Of a stretch of DNA of 64,000 bases, positions 12,801 through 28,553 are shown piece after piece. A program made the translations under genes and the position numbers. The stretch's first letter is position 1. Each line of letters opens with the position of its first letter. This DNA is from Lumbricus terrestris (Eukaryota; Annelida; Clitellata; Crassiclitellata; Lumbricidae), in the NCBI GenBank assembly GCA_949752735.1, contig OX457042.1, positions 38,326,195 to 38,390,194 of the forward strand. The letters run 5' to 3'. The notes under the pieces are model-generated. The model was not told the origin of the DNA, searched no databases, and saw only the letters and a list, made by a program, of their open reading frames with translations.

Positions 12801-15800
12801 TATACATGTTCCTTAGATATTGGCTGTTCAGAGTCCAAGTCATATTTTCTAGAACTGTTTATTACATGTGGCCTGTCTCAAAAGTCCCAAAAAACATGTG
12901 ACAAGTGGAAGAACTGCCAGTACCAGAGCAGCAACATAATTTTAGAAAACTTCACAGATTTCAAACTTTGATAAATATTCAATACAGAAAGCAAATTTGC
13001 TAGAGCAGAAAAGCTGTATGGCCTACATAGCAGCAGCCATGCATAAGTGGCTGGTTGAGACAGCCATTGGCATTACTTTGATCACTTTTATGATTGTCTA
13101 TATGTGACCCACCTGCACAAAACCAGTTTTAAGTCGACTTTCTTACTTTAACAGCTCATAATGAACCATTTTAAATAGAAACATGACACCAAAAGCATAA
13201 TTCTATCTTAACAGAATTTAAGAAAAAACTACTTGCATACACGAAAACTATTTATAAAACAAAATATGCATCCAAAGTTGACCCACTACACAAATTGTAA
13301 ATAATAAAAAATTTACGATATAATCCGCCTAATACCTTCAATGTCACTTTTCAAAAACTGTTGGAATTTTTTTTAAATACATATTTTAAAATTATAATCT
13401 GAAATAACATAACAATTGAAAAAATTGATGTTGACCTAGTTTAGATTGTTTTCTTGAAGCTGAATATTCTAACTTATGACTCGTTCTGTTCAGATCGGTC
13501 ACATATTAGCATTGCAGTAGAGTATTTTTGAATGTCTGTCTTTGTGATGCCAGCAAGAAACAAGTAACAACAGTCAAAGTGACTGGAGGCTTTGACCAAG
13601 ATATCTTCAAATTTACATTGAACGAGGTGAGAATGGACATGAGCAATGTTAAAAAAAACTGAGAACCCAGTGATGCATGACATTGTGTGAATTCAATAAT
13701 AGACCTAGTCTCCACCAGATTTGGCAGAGCAGGAACAAGAACAGCATGATACACAGTTAAGCAGGATACAGCTAAAGTTGCATATATTGAAAATACAGGT
13801 AAAAGCAGAACAACAAGCAGTAAACAGGTCTATGAGATCTAAGTCATTCATTTGCTTGACTGCTGAGTCATGAATGCAGATAAATGATAGACGGCCAGCC
13901 AATGTTAGTCTCGACCTAAGACTTAAAAAGTCAGACATTGAGGTGCAGTGCCTTGCTGTATCTGTCCAGATCATGAAACATTGGTTACATGAATCAAACA
14001 CAAAAAAATAATAATTAAAAGAACCTCAGCTAGAGAAAGAGAAAAAGTTGGGAAAAAATAGAACTTAACAGGCCAAAGCCGACAATGTAACAGTTAAAAC
14101 ATAATTTCAATTATAAAAACATGCTGGTAGGTAGGTGACAGTAAACTCAGATCATGCTGCACCATAGCATCAAACTGAAATAGCAATATGTGTGTGATAA
14201 TTGCCAAGTTTCGTTAGAAGCATTAGAAGCTGTAAGATAATCTTTCGCTCACCTATTGGCTTCAGCATGGCTGTCACTGGAAAATGTTTTTCAGTTTTGA
14301 TTTGTTCAACCAATTACTTTCCACAGAATTACTTGTCAAAATTAACAAAGCTTCAATTATCATATGCCAATGCAGCAGTTCATGTGCTACAGGCTGGACC
14401 TCCTCAAAATGCAGAAGATTTCCTGCTGCCTTGGTCACTGGTCAGTCGATAAACAAAGTCCAACTGGATGAAAGATGCATCAACACAGAATCAGAACTGT
14501 TAAATGAGAATGCGATTTGCAACCTCTTGGCACAGATGTCTGTTTAGCGGATCTTAGATAGCGCCCCTTCACTCGAGTGTGGTCATGGCGCCCAAAGCTA
14601 TTCACTTAATACTTTGTCTTGGTCAGCATACCCAACAACAGCCGCACTGCTCTACTATACTGACTTTTCAGCACCGTCGTCTTTTAACCTTGATTTATGT
14701 GCATGTCCCGGATGACTTCATATTCAAGTAAACTTACTCTAAACTTGGATAAAACCAACTACATCCTCTTCAGATCCCATAAGAAAAAATATCCCAATGA
14801 AGTTCCTATTTTACTTATCGAAGGGACTCCTGTCACCCAAGCAGCATCCACAAAATTTTTCGGCATATACATTAACCAGCATGTCAATTGGATGGAGCAC
14901 GTCAACAATATATCTATCAAATTTGCCAAGACTATTGATGCACTTTTCACTTGTCTAAACTGGGCCAGTCAACTTTCTTTCCTTAATTTCTGGATTAAAG
15001 CTACTATTTGTAGGTAATAGACTTTTTAAATATGCTGATGACTGTTACCTAATTATTCCTGCATCTAATATTGACACTACTGATGCTGAACTTAATCACA
15101 TTGCAGAGTGGGCTAGAAATTGTAACTTGCGCCTCAATCATAGCAAGTCATGTGAAGTCATCTTTAGGCGTCCCCGTTCCAAAACTTCTGATTGCCCTCC
15201 CCCCATTATTGGGATTGAACGAGTTGATACAGTTAAGGTTCTGGGTATTACGCTTTCATATAGGTTGGGTTTTTCTGAGCACATTGATAACATTGTCTGT
15301 AAAGCAAAGCAATCTTTTTATGCACTTCGTGTCCTTGTGTCGCATGGTTTGACTGGCAGCCGACTACATGATGTTGTACGTTCCACCACAGTCGCGCGAA
15401 TGCTTTATTCTTCGCCAGCATGGTGGGGTTTTGCAAATGAGGGTCAGAGGAATCGTCTGTCCGCTATTATTAGAAAGTTGATAAGACAGGGTTTTTTGCC
15501 CTCTAACACCCCTACTTTTGACATGTTATGTTCCAAGGCAGATGTATCCCTCTTTTCTTCTATCCTCTGTGACCCCGGGCATGTCCTCCATTATCTTCTT
15601 CCACCTGAACGTGTAACTGGTTACTCCCTTAGGCCCCGATCACACAATCTTGAAATACCACGTTGTGATTCGTTGATTGCAAAGGGATTTATCACCAGAA
15701 TGTTATATAGTTAACTTGATTGACGATGATAGTTTAGTAATTATATTATATTTAACTTTTGATTTTAAATTTTGCACGTTTTTATTACCTATTATTACTT

Positions 15801-18800
15801 CTATGTATTATATTGATGTTCTGTGTCCCATTGTGCGTTTGCAAGTGGAGTAATAAAGAAAATACTTACTTACTTACTTACTTAATTCCACTCTCTCTAT
15901 CCAGCTATGCTATATTGTAAGCTTACCATTATTTGTCCTTATTTAACATACTGTAATTTAATTTAATAATCTGAGAAAGTTCATAGAGAAATGCGTGGTG
16001 GGAAATACTAATCTACTTGTCAACTTCATAGATTTCAGAAAAGCTTTTGATGTGTCCAGTGTGGAACATTCTCGCACACTACGGAATACCAGGAAAAATC
16101 ATAAACAACATAAAGGGAATGTACAAAGAAAGCAGATGTGAGGTGAGAATGGAGGGAGACTAGGGGAGTGGTTCTAAATTGTCACTGGGGTGAGGCAGGG
16201 ATGTATTATATCGCCAATGCTGTTCCTAATAACGATTGATTGATGAAGCTTGAAGGAAGGGAGATGGGGCTCAGAATGGAAAGGAGATGAGAAACTAGCA
16301 GATGTGGACTTTGCAGACGATATAGCCCTTCTAGAGGATTCATGGGAGGGAATGAGCGAGCTCACAGGATGGGTGGAGAAGAAAGCAGGTTTGGTTGGAT
16401 TGAGTCAATGCTTCAAAAAAAAGATCATGAAAGTATGAAAATGGGAATCGAGAGAAGACATCAAAGTTGGAGAGGGTGTGAGAGAAGAAGTAGAAGACTT
16501 TTGCTAATTGGGAAGTGCAATTGCAAGCAATGGCAGCTGTGACAGGGACATAAGCTTCAGAATAGGAAAGGCCAATGCCACATTCGGAGGATTAAACAAC
16601 ATATGGATAAATAAAGGATTAAGCCTGACAACAAAGACAAGATTATACAAAGTCTTTGTTCTGACAACATTGCTCTACGCATCGGAGACATGGTCTGTGA
16701 CTAAAGCTAATCTGAAGAAGTTAGAGGTGGCACATCATAAAATCGCAGAAGAGGTCACTTGGAGAGAGAATATAAAGAATGAAGATTTAAGGAAAAGAAC
16801 ACCTATGGAGAAAATGGAAGATATGTTGAAGAGATCGCGTTTGCGCTGGCTGGGTCATGTGCACAGATCGGACAATGAAAGAATTCCAAAACAGGCACTA
16901 GACTGGACACCGACGGCATGGAAGAGAAAACGCAGGAGACCGAGAAAGACTTAGTGAGACACGATCACTGAAGATCTGGACGATGGTGGAATGACATGGG
17001 AGGAGGCGGAGAGGATTGCGGAGGACAGAGTGGTGTGGAGGAGCTGTGTCGCCCAATGACTCATCTTAAGACATCAAGCAATCATCTTCCATTAGGTGAG
17101 TTCATCGTCAAGGTAACTTGAGTTTGTGCAGTGAGATCTAAGATATTTTATATGTTTAAAAACACTCTGATATGTCAAACACCTTTCGAGATGCTAAAGT
17201 TCCTTTTCACCAATCAATCTCCTTCATTGATGTCTGTTCAATCTCATCCAAGCCTTTATCAGCAACATTCACTGCAATCCGTTTAGCGATAGTTCTTATG
17301 ACACTGCCATTTTTCATTGGTCCATTGACATTGCTAAACAAATAAAACTGAACTAACGGTGCCTGGCACAATTCTGTCTTATTTCTATTCACTACAAAAG
17401 TCTCTGAACATGTTGCAAATGCAGCTTTTGAACATAAATATTACAATGAGGAGCCGCTTTGATGAACTCACCCTCACAATACTTGCAATTAACAATATCT
17501 TTAGATTTAAAAGGAAACTGACCAATGACCATCTAATATCGCTTAATTAACGCACTTAATTAACACTAACACTCAACACCATTTTGCAACACATAGTGTT
17601 CGAAACAACAGAAACCCCAACTAAGAAAGAAATCGTTCATCCTATGGGAATGCAGCATGATGCAGATGGGGAGCAAGTATAATTGGAAGTGACAATCTAT
17701 ATCACACAAGTCTTCAAGAGGCTGATTAAAACATCAAAACCCAAATTATATGCATGCGTTAAAAATATTAATCGGCCTAAAAATTAAGCATTAACGGGTG
17801 ATAATGGTGGTTAATCGACAGCACCAGTCCTGATGCACAGATACACACAAAGTCACTGGATAGAGAGATGTGTTCTGTCTGTGTTTTGTAGTAAACCCTC
17901 CTGGCAGTGATGTAACCTCCTTGGCTTCATTATTCCCACTTCACAAGATCCATCACTGAGAAACTACTGCCACTCAATCCTCTCATTTTATAGTTCAGAT
18001 GGGTGGATATTCACGCAGTTCTATCAAAAAACTGGGTCAGACAATCTATATTATAAGTCTGAAACTTTTCTGTGGCTGGGTGAGTATGCATGTCCGTCCC
18101 AAAAAAGGCTCCGAAACGGCTCCATTTCACACACCGAAACAATGTTTGCTATCTTCTCATGCGAATTTGTAGGTCAGCGCAACTATTTTCAGCTCTCAAT
18201 TCACTTTAAATGGACATTTTAAGTTTTGATATGGTAACTTACGAGAAATTTAGACACCATTAAGCCGCAACCATGCTGCAACGATAGTAGGTTGCATTAT
18301 ACTTGCCGATATCTAATCTCTTTTGACGACGCCATTTCTAGCCATAGACGTGTCACGTGGTCAATGTCAGTAATAACATAGCAAGCCGATTTTCAATAAT
18401 ATTTATTAAATGACGATGTCCAATTGATGTGAACTGAAGGTAAGAAAAACATGACCACAATAACAACAAAATGATTATTATTGGAGTGTGGTGGGGCAGC
18501 AAAGCGAACTTTGTCTGAGAACGCTGGGTGGAGCTAAAAGTCAAATTTTCCCGGGCAACGCTGGGTAGCACAGCTAGGGAAAGAATAAAGCTAAAGTGGC
18601 AAAATGCTGCTTTCTCCACATTAAGAGGTAGTATTACCGTAGATAGGCATGCCTGAGACTACAAAGACCATAAGAGATCAAGGAATAAATTACCCACTCA
18701 AGTAGCTTGCAGATTATTTAATTCTTGGCTGAGGAGTATTTATGGCCTTTACGGCACAAAATCTTGTTGCATTCAGTAGAAGAGAATATGACCAGCTCAA

Positions 18801-21111
18801 CTCATGTCCACATTGACATGCTACAAAATATATGAGTGCAACTAGTCTTCTGTAGAAAAAGTCTAATAAACTTCAAAATCCCTTGTGGATACAAGTCCTA
18901 TTGATTGGCCTCAACCCAACACTAATGTGAGAGCTGTCTGAACCTGTCTCAACTGAGTACAACTACTTCACTCAGCTACTGGTAAAGCGCTTTTGGTCCC
19001 TTGCCTCCATACATCCACATTACAAAAATGCCTCACCCTCAAGCACATGTCCATTCCCAAGGAATAGTTTTCCTGAGGAAATAATATTATGTACTTTCTC
19101 TCTAAATCAGCCCAAGATAGCTCTCTTCTTATGCTAACACCTTAACAATAAGCTGCTTTGTTTTCCCAGTCACTTTGACCTCACATTGCCACAATGAAAC
19201 TCAGCTACATGTGTCCTATTTTTAATTAATTGCACAAATTGCATCCAGCGACCAATGAACACAATCCGACGACAGACTGCACGCACGCACCTACTCTGCA
19301 GCATAATGACTACTATCTACACACAGAAAGCAACACACAAGCATTAAAAGCAGCTAGCATCCCATAAGAAATAAAAAATCTATTATCTCAAAATTTCACA
19401 AAAAGTTTCATGAAAAACTGAATTTTGATTTAGAAAAAGCAATCAAATGACATGTAATTGATTCGTGCTCATAAAAAGACAAATTTTTAGACAATGGTCT
19501 TAAATTCAATAATTGTCATATTTCAATAAGTAGAAGTTGACTACTTAATTTAACTTTTAACACTTCTATATAAGCATCCAAAACAACTGAAATTCATCGA
19601 ACACGCATTACAACATGACACAAGTTCAGATCTAACGATGTGGGGACCTAGAACCTAAATCGATTCAATTTTAAATTAGACTCTAACAATGCAACTTAGA
19701 AACAACAGCTTCAGACATTTTTAAAACAGTTTCGGGAGCATCAATTTATAATCTGTAAAGGCTCTAGGACAGCGGTGCGCAACCTGCGGCCGTATGGCCG
19801 CATGCGGCCGTGAGAGGAAGAATTGGCGGCCGTGGACGCGTGGTCTAATTATTACATACTGGCGGCCGTGTGTTGATTAATTCATAGTTTTACCCCAATG
19901 TTTGGAAACTAAAGGTTATGTGAAGCAATTAGTTACATGTGTCTCTGTTTGAGTGTATGTAGGAATTAGCCCGTGCTCTCTCTAGCAGCACGTACTCATG
20001 CACACAAGAATGCCACACATTGTCCGTCGCATGTGCATGCACCTTAGACTCAGACCTCTATCAGCTGCATATGCATCGTCCAGATGTAGCTCAAAGAGGC
20101 CGGCAGAATAATAGATCTACTATTCCCATCTCTAGCCCTCGACAGTCAATCACTTCATACAATATTGTACCATTATTCCTCCACTAGTCCGTAGAAAGAT
20201 CGTGACAGTCAGCTGGCCGGGAAGAACACCCATTGCCCAAAGAAACTTACACCACTGATAATCTTCAGGTATATTAAGTTACACTGCACAAATGTATCTG
20301 TGTCGGGCAGTATGCGGAACAGGTGGTGTATTAAGCCGGGGTTCAGTCCTTGATCATGCGGTTGTTTGACTGGTGTGCACGAATAGGTCACCCACTCATT
20401 GCGAATTTAGAAGAGGAACCAACACGGTGTGTAATTTTTCTGTATTCTATGTGCAGATCACAAATTGTGAGCTGTCGATTTACTCAATTATGATGTCGCA
20501 GAAAAGAAAGCGAACTTTGTGAGAGGAGAGGAGGAGCTTCAATGAGAATGGGAAATCGATTTTTCCGTATTGGAGACAGCTAATAAGAGACAATCAATGA
20601 AATGCCTCATCTGCGGTAAAGTAGTGAAAACTCTAAAGGCGGACAACGCAAAATAGCATTTTCGCCGTCATGAATTTCATCCCTATGCTAAATTAGAAGT
20701 TGACTCGAAGAAGGTTTGTGTGGAGAACTTGAAGAGTGATTGTCGACAGCAGGCATCGTTCATGGCCGCCACCTTTGCGAAAGCTACGAATGTGCGCAGA
20801 GTGTGTATAGAGTGGCATATTGTCTTGGCAGTGCTGTAAAGCCCTATTTAGTATTCTGGTGGTGAACTAGCTACATCGGAAAGAGAGCTGGCGGCCGTGC
20901 GTCTGTGGAAGAGAGCATGAGGGCCACGGTTCGAATCCCGAAAGTGGCTATTTCAGAAATTTAAATCTCGGTCCACGGGGACCTAAATGGCGTGGTGTCC
21001 ATTCAAACGGGCGAGTGGTGGTGAAGGATCTCACCCTCAGGGTCGAAGCCATAAGACAGCCGCTATATAAAAATCCGAGTACATACATACATACATACAT
21101 ACATACATACA

Positions 21112-21142
<31 letters not shown>

Positions 21143-24100
21143 TTCTCTCTCACGCGACTCTGTACAACGCCGTCAAAGTGACATCTTAAAACGGTATCAT
21201 TAAAAAACTCAAAAACTCAAAGCGAAATTATTGTAGGTCTAAGTATATTTATTGAAGCCTTAGACCACTCTTATCAGCACTGAAAATGTACAACAATTTT
21301 GTTTAGATGACAGCTTAAAATGCTGCCATTGCACTGTGGAAATTCAAAAAATTGAACCCTTCCCCTCTCGGCGTTACGCGCCTAGACGATCGTCCACCGG
21401 ACGCTCCTTTGTCCCTCCACAGAAAACCCGATTTCACCCCACCCCCGGAGGAGGGGGACTAGGATTATACACTGGTGGCCGTGGTACAAATGTACGCATT
21501 TGATGCGGCCGACAATGACGAAAAGGTTGCGCACCCCTGCTCTAGGAAATCTGACAGCGCAGAAGCTTCACAGAAACAACAAATTTCAGACTGAAAAAGA
21601 AGAACAAGAAGAGGACAAAGAAGGACCTTCTTACTTTCTCAGTGCTTCTTCGTTCAGACTCTGTGTTCGACTCCGTTCACTTGAATCCTGATTGATGCGC
21701 TGCAGATACGACTCGGATTCTTCAATTTGTCGCAACACATTGGCTTTCAACCCCTAAAATATTCCCAGGTAAAAATAAGTCAATATTTATAAATCATAAC
21801 ATAAGTCATACATAGATGATATTCAGTCTTGCAGTGGCTTGATTTGACAGTGAACAGCACGCAGTTTGGATCTGATGCAGGTGGTAAAGTACGATAACTT
21901 CTATAGTGCCATGAACAAGAAATCAGCCGATGGTCACTACGACAAAGGCAAGGCAGTCAGTTGCTTAGAGCATTTGAACTGTACCAAGGACAGTATGGAC
22001 TCAACAGCTTCAACTGAGGTAGGGACCATAAGCCTCAACTGAGGTAGGGACCATGAGCCTCAACTGAGGTAGAAGGTAGGGATCTTCAGCCTCAACTGAG
22101 GTAGGGACCCTGAGCCTCAAATTGGTAGGGACAATGAGCCTCAACTGAAGTAGGGACCATAAGCAAGTATATCTTCAAGCGCCTTCGTGAGGTTATTGTA
22201 AGGCGCTATATAAATGTTCATATACATACATACATACATACATCACATGCAGCTGCTCATTTCTCTGTCATATCATAGTGAGCACACCTCTGAAGCTTGG
22301 AGGGAAGGTAATGTTGAATGCAGTTGCATTGTGTTGTTACCCATACAAAATCAAGGGTAAATCCAGATGAAAAGCAAACAATCTGGGAAGACGTAGAAAC
22401 AGACAAGGCAGGAATTGAGTTCCGCAAACAATAGGTTTTTATTCAAGCTCAACAGACTCCACAAGACAAATGTCTGCAAGAAGAGTTTCAGAGTCTGGGT
22501 TCCACAATAGAAGAAGCAAGGTCACCAAAATCTGTCTCTGTCCTATGTCAGAACTATGAGACATTCAAAGGAGACCTGGTCAAGATGTTTCAGTCCATGG
22601 GAGCAGCATGCAGGAAATGGTAACTGACATTCGTTGATATGAAAAACCTTATAGACAACCGAATGAAATTATTCTCTTTTCTATGGGAATCCATCAAAAG
22701 ATTCAAGACTGGAGATATAAATCCAACACTTTGGAGTCTCAGACTCCCAGATGGACGTAACGCAAAAGAAGTTGGACCTTTTCAGCAATATATCACGGCA
22801 CCAAAGTTGTTGTCGATGATGGTTTCAAAAGTGGAAATGATTCTGCGATGATTCTACTGACATTTCACATGTCAAGTCAAAGTTCTTCTTTACAAAGGCT
22901 ATCAGATAATTGATCTCAAACTTGCAACACAAAGCAGACAATGGGTAATTTTGCAATGACCAAATCTTTTATTCCTAGTATCGTCAGTTAAGTACCAACG
23001 AGATCAAAAGTTCATTGTTGTTTAATGAAATACATTAAACCAGTTTTGAGTAAATTAGAAGATCAGACAATTAACCTTGATGATATATCGAACGAATCCA
23101 CGTCTGAAGGGCAGGCGACACTTAATGAACCACATTGCAATGACGTGATAAGCCAAGGAAACAGTGTAATGACTGTATCTAAAACAAAAACAAGTCAGGA
23201 AATAGAAAAATAACTACATGTAAATCACGAAAAAAACAGCTACACATCGTCTTAAAAGAGGAACATGAAAATCTGGCCCACATGCTTGGAACGGCTTTCT
23301 GGCATCTATTCAAAGCATCTATTAAAAAATGTTTACGTCTCCAAAAACACAACTGAAATTCTGTTACTTAAATATTAGAATTGTTTTGACAACTGAAACA
23401 TGTGATTGAACAAACAGATCATTAACTATTAACTGATCCTTTGAAGCTCTCCAATCTGAAACAATAAATTCTTAAATAATCTCCACAGAACTTGCAAACC
23501 TCAGTAATGAGCTGACACACATTCACGACAATCATTTGTTGACCACATATATTTGAATAATAAGCCAAATACATGGCATTGTTGCATTTTACATGAACAA
23601 AAATAACATCTTATGATAATGAAGACTAGATTTTAAGTTCAACTTACTTGAATGGATTTGTGTAAGGCAAAGCAATAGCAAAGACGAATTTATACTGCTC
23701 CTCAACAAAGTTTGAATACAGCTGTGGCAAATGAATCAAGCCTAAAACAATAGAAAACCTTCTCTTATCAGATGGATGTCGAATACAGACCATGCAGATA
23801 GAACATGACAATGACTGGAACAGCAATACTTCAAGAAGAGTAAATGTAAATACTGCAATGGATGTTTGTTTGTTTGTATGTGCACTTGCTATAGCGCCCC
23901 TTCAAGCTCCCTACTCAGAGGCGCTCCCGACTGCAGAGCAGACACTGCATCAGAGTTTCACGCCGAAGCGCTGAGCAATTGCGAGTGAAGGACTTGCCTA
24001 AGGTCCCTACGCGGCGACTTGAGGTGGATTCGAACCTCGAACCTTCTGGCTTTAAGGCAACAACGCCACCACTACACCACCGCGCCCCACGATGACGACA

Positions 24101-27100
24101 CTTGTAATGATGACCAGGTGATGCTGACAGATACATTCAATATTCATGACATCAAGAACTAAGCAAAAGCTTTGCAAGGTCCTGAAAAAGCACAAAATAT
24201 ATATCTAAACGCACGAACACCAGTTGAGAAGATCGAAGACTGTCTCCACTAGAAAACAAGTTCAACTGAATAAGAGAAAGTGAATGAAAAGCAGAAGAAA
24301 TGGTGGACAACAGGTGGAACATGGTAGACGTTTGCTTACTTGAGAGGAACTCCATGAGAGGAACTGCCATTGAAACGGTTGCACAGATCTGCGAGAGTTT
24401 TAAGAGGACAGATGGCAGCTGTCGCATCATCGTATTCTGCATCTCAAGCGCACAGACGGTGAGACCTCGGATGCACGCCAGAGCACACTTCGACACAAGA
24501 CCAAATTCCAGGCAGTGAACCAACTCCACCTGAAAGATATTAACCACACACCCTGCATGCAGTCAGAAGCTAACAACAGTCAACCAATCAGCCTTAGATC
24601 AATTCAGGGATTTCTGTTGCAAACATGTTTCCTTTACTCTACTTAACATTGCTTAACATGATCAAAAACATCCTTCTTTGCTAACATCCTTGCTTTCTTA
24701 TCTCTGCTTCCTCCAACCATCAGCTTTGTTCCTCAAATAGATTGTGGACACGGTGCCTTGGAGCCAGAAGGTTGCGGGTTCAAATCCACCTCAAGCCACC
24801 GCGTAGGGACCCTGAGCAAGTCCTTCACTCGCATTAGCTAGTGCGCCTCAGGAAAGAACTCTGATTCAGTGTCTGCGCTGTAGTCAGAACGCTTCTCAGT
24901 AGAAATCTTGAAGGGGCGCTATAACAAGCACTTATACATACATACACACATATATACATTTATACATACACGCATACATACATAATTACATATACATTTG
25001 ATCTGCTCGTCACTCTCACCTGTCTCTCCATTGCAAGAACAGGTATGGTTCAGTCATAGGTGGAGACTTAAGGGCGGACAGGGAGACAGAGAGACGCCCC
25101 CCCAATGTTTGTGATGGGAGGACGGAGATGATTATGTTTCTAAACATTTAAGAAATATTCATAAATATCATTGTAAATTTCTACACAGTGTTAGGGCATA
25201 TTGGTAAATTCTGGTAAAACGGAAGTGAAGACAAAAAGGCCATCAGCTATTTTGGCATTGAAATACGATATATTTTCACATTGAAATGATATATTTTCAT
25301 GAGATTTCCACCAGATGACTAAGAAAGGTCATCAGAAAATTTGGTCGATGAAAATGTTGTCGGTGACTCAGTCATCCACCCAAAATGTCGCGCTTCAGCG
25401 GTCATCCTTCGGCCGCTCATACGTTCTCCCCCAACTCCTGGATCAAGTCTCCTCCGCCTATGCTTCAGTCCTCGTCTCTTGCTTCTTCACGTGGTCTTTG
25501 GAATCTAATCTCTCCAACTGCTCGTTCTACAATGTTATCAAAAGTGGAAAATATGGTGAAGAGATATGAAAATAAGATACGCATCACACACCTGTCCATT
25601 TTTGTCGAGATGATTGTGAAAGGACACGAGACATGTAAGGACAGGAAAGATATACGCATGAAAGTCTGACTTGTTGACACGGCTTGGAGAGCCAATGAGA
25701 TGTTCAGGTAACTTACGATCACTCAACTGAAAGAGACAACAGCCACAGATTATGTAATAAGGAAAGAGAATCATGCCTACGAAAAAGATTTCGCTGAGAC
25801 AAAGAAAATCTTTTCACAAGATTTCCTTTGCATCACAAACCTCAGCCCTACTTACCATAATTTCCGGACACGGCTTTTCATGAGAATCATCGGCTGTGAC
25901 TAAAATAAATTGCTGAACTGATTACCATAATCTGCCTAATATCCTACAAATATCCACTTATTAGAATCTGCTTAATAATATCTGCTTAATAATATCATAC
26001 TGCTTTTCTATCAGTCATAGATCATTATTCGATGCTTTCAGCTACATCACGCTATGAATCAAGTACTTATGATTGTCAAAACAGAAAAAGTTCAAAATTT
26101 GTATTCAGTGGCGTAGCCAGGAATTTATGATGGGGGGTTTAATGGCCTGGCCAGATGCCCTTCCTGACACCAACCCAACAGTATTACAGTAAATAAAATG
26201 GGAATAAAGTAACAAAAGGAATAAAGTAAGAAAAACAATTGTTACTACAAACAATTGTTCTATTTTTTCTTATTTAAGTGGATAAATAACCTTTTAAAAA
26301 ACTTTTTCCTAAGCCAATGGGGGAGTTTTAACCCTCTTGTCTACGCCACTGACTACACCGGTCATAAAACTACAACATCAAATGTTGAATTTCAAAGTAC
26401 AAAATGAAGTAATAAAGACAATACTATATGCTAAATATTATAAAATCTAATTTCCTAAGTTCTGGGCCTCCCACTCAGAATACCAAAGAGCTCTCTTACT
26501 GGTCCTTATTATTGAATTTACTTCAAAGAGCTCTTACTGGTCGTTATTATTGAATTTACTTTAAAGAGCTCTTACTGGTCCTTATTACTGAATTTACTAC
26601 AAAGAGCTCTTACTGGTCCTTATTATTGAATTTACTTCAAAGAGCTCTTACTGGTCCTTATTATTGAATTTACTACAAAGAGCTCTTACTGGTCCTTATT
26701 ATTGAATTTACTTCAAAGAGCTCTTACTGGTCCTTATTATTGAATTTACTTCAAAGAGCTCTTACTGGTCCTTATTATCGAATTTACTTCAAAGAGCTCT
26801 TACTGGTCCTTATTATCGAATTTACTTCAAAGAGCTCTTACTGGTCCTTATTATTGAATTTACTACAAAGACCTCTTACTGGTCCTTATTATTGAATTCA
26901 CTTCAAAGAGCTCTTACTGGTCCTTATTATCGAATTTACTTCAAAGAGCTCTTACTGGTCCTTATTATCGAATTTACTTCAAAGAGCTCTTACTGGTCCT
27001 TATTATTGAATTTACTACAAAGAGCTCTTACTGGTCCTTATTATTGAATTTACTTCAAAGAGCTCTTACTGGTCCTTATTATTGAATTTACTTCAAAGAG

Positions 27101-28512
27101 CTCTTACTGGTCCTTATTATCGAATTTACTTCAAAGAGCTCTTACTGGTCCTTATTATCGAATTTACTTCAAAGAGCTCTTACTGGTCCTTATTATTGAA
27201 TTTACTACAAAGAGCTCTTACTGGTCCTTATTATTGAATTTACTTCAAAGAGCTCTTACTGGTCCTTATTATTGAATTTACTTCAAAGAGCTCTTACTGG
27301 TCCTTATTATCGAATTTACTTCAAAGAGCTCTTACTGGTCCTTATTATCGAATTTACTTGCTTACTCCACACAACAGATTCTTCATCGCAGCACAGCATA
27401 AACTCCAGGATTCCAACACATTTACAAAGAAACTACCATTAAGGTCAGAGGAAAAGTAAAGTATCTCATCATCATCGAAATCCTTGGGCTAAACGCCCGT
27501 AGGTGTCCGGCGCCACTATCTGTTTGAGTCTGTCTCGCGTCATGTTGCCCATCTTCAACCTGTCCGGTCTGCAGGTCCATACCATTAACATCTTGAACCA
27601 GCTAGACCACCTTGTCTGATGAAGAGAATATTGGGAGAGAGGCACGAAGGACAACCTGGGTCAATGCCCGTATGTGTCCCACGCTCTCTCCCCCCGACTC
27701 TCTCCACTGGTCTGTACTGACCGGCCTGTGCATGTCAGCTCCACATCATGACACCTTGAAGCATCTGGGTCGCTATGACACTTGTGCCGTGGTTTTTGCG
27801 GATTTCAATGGTCTTGGTCTCTCACAAATCCTAAAATTAGTAAGACTCATTAATTAATTAATTAATTCTATGAACTTATATAGCACCTCTTCAAGAAACC
27901 TATTCAGGAGCACTCCCAATCGAGTCACGGCAAAAGACTTAAGTAATTTTTGAAACCGAGTCTGATTGGTCAGAGGTATAAATGCAGCTACTGTGAATAA
28001 ATTGTTGTTTGACAAAATGAAAAGTTCTTCAGGTTGTTAGTATTGTATAAAGACTGGCATCAAAATGATTTTGCAGCTATGTATTTGCATCTCACCATTC
28101 GACACATCCTCATGGCCAAGCGCTCAATGTCCGATGGATTAACAGATGACAAGAGCATTTTATTCTGTAGCAAGAATGGCAATCTCTGAAGAACACCCGT
28201 AAGAACATTCCAGTCTCTCTCCTACAGTAAATCGACAAAACTCAGTTAGTCCTCTGTAATTGAATGCTCGTCATATATATATATATATCATATATGCAAT
28301 TTAAATGCTCAAAAACTGACATGCACAATGCCCAAGTTAATCAATAATATACATTTCATTACCAACATCTGCCTTGTTTATGAATCACATGGTCACCTTA
28401 AGATGAAGTGTTTACAACTGTCATAACTCCAATGCATCGGCAAAGAAAGAATTGACGGATCAATTCCAACAAAAAGCGCAAAATTACCAAATGTTATCAG
28501 ACGCAACAAGTG

Positions 28513-28553
<41 letters not shown>

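Noticed and set aside
20948..21203. MYVC and YIHT repeat open frames
   Set aside because: Translation of the (CATA)n tail of a nested SINE.
23480..23590. Minus-strand frame with LAYY...LITE, at first taken for the tuberin exon before GLKANV
   Set aside because: No AG acceptor in the needed phase and poor similarity. The true exon with [13 protein letters not shown] is at 23076-23178.
26482..27359. Regular array considered as CRISPR
   Set aside because: Units are contiguous 38-mers without unique spacers, in an animal gene intron. It is a minisatellite.
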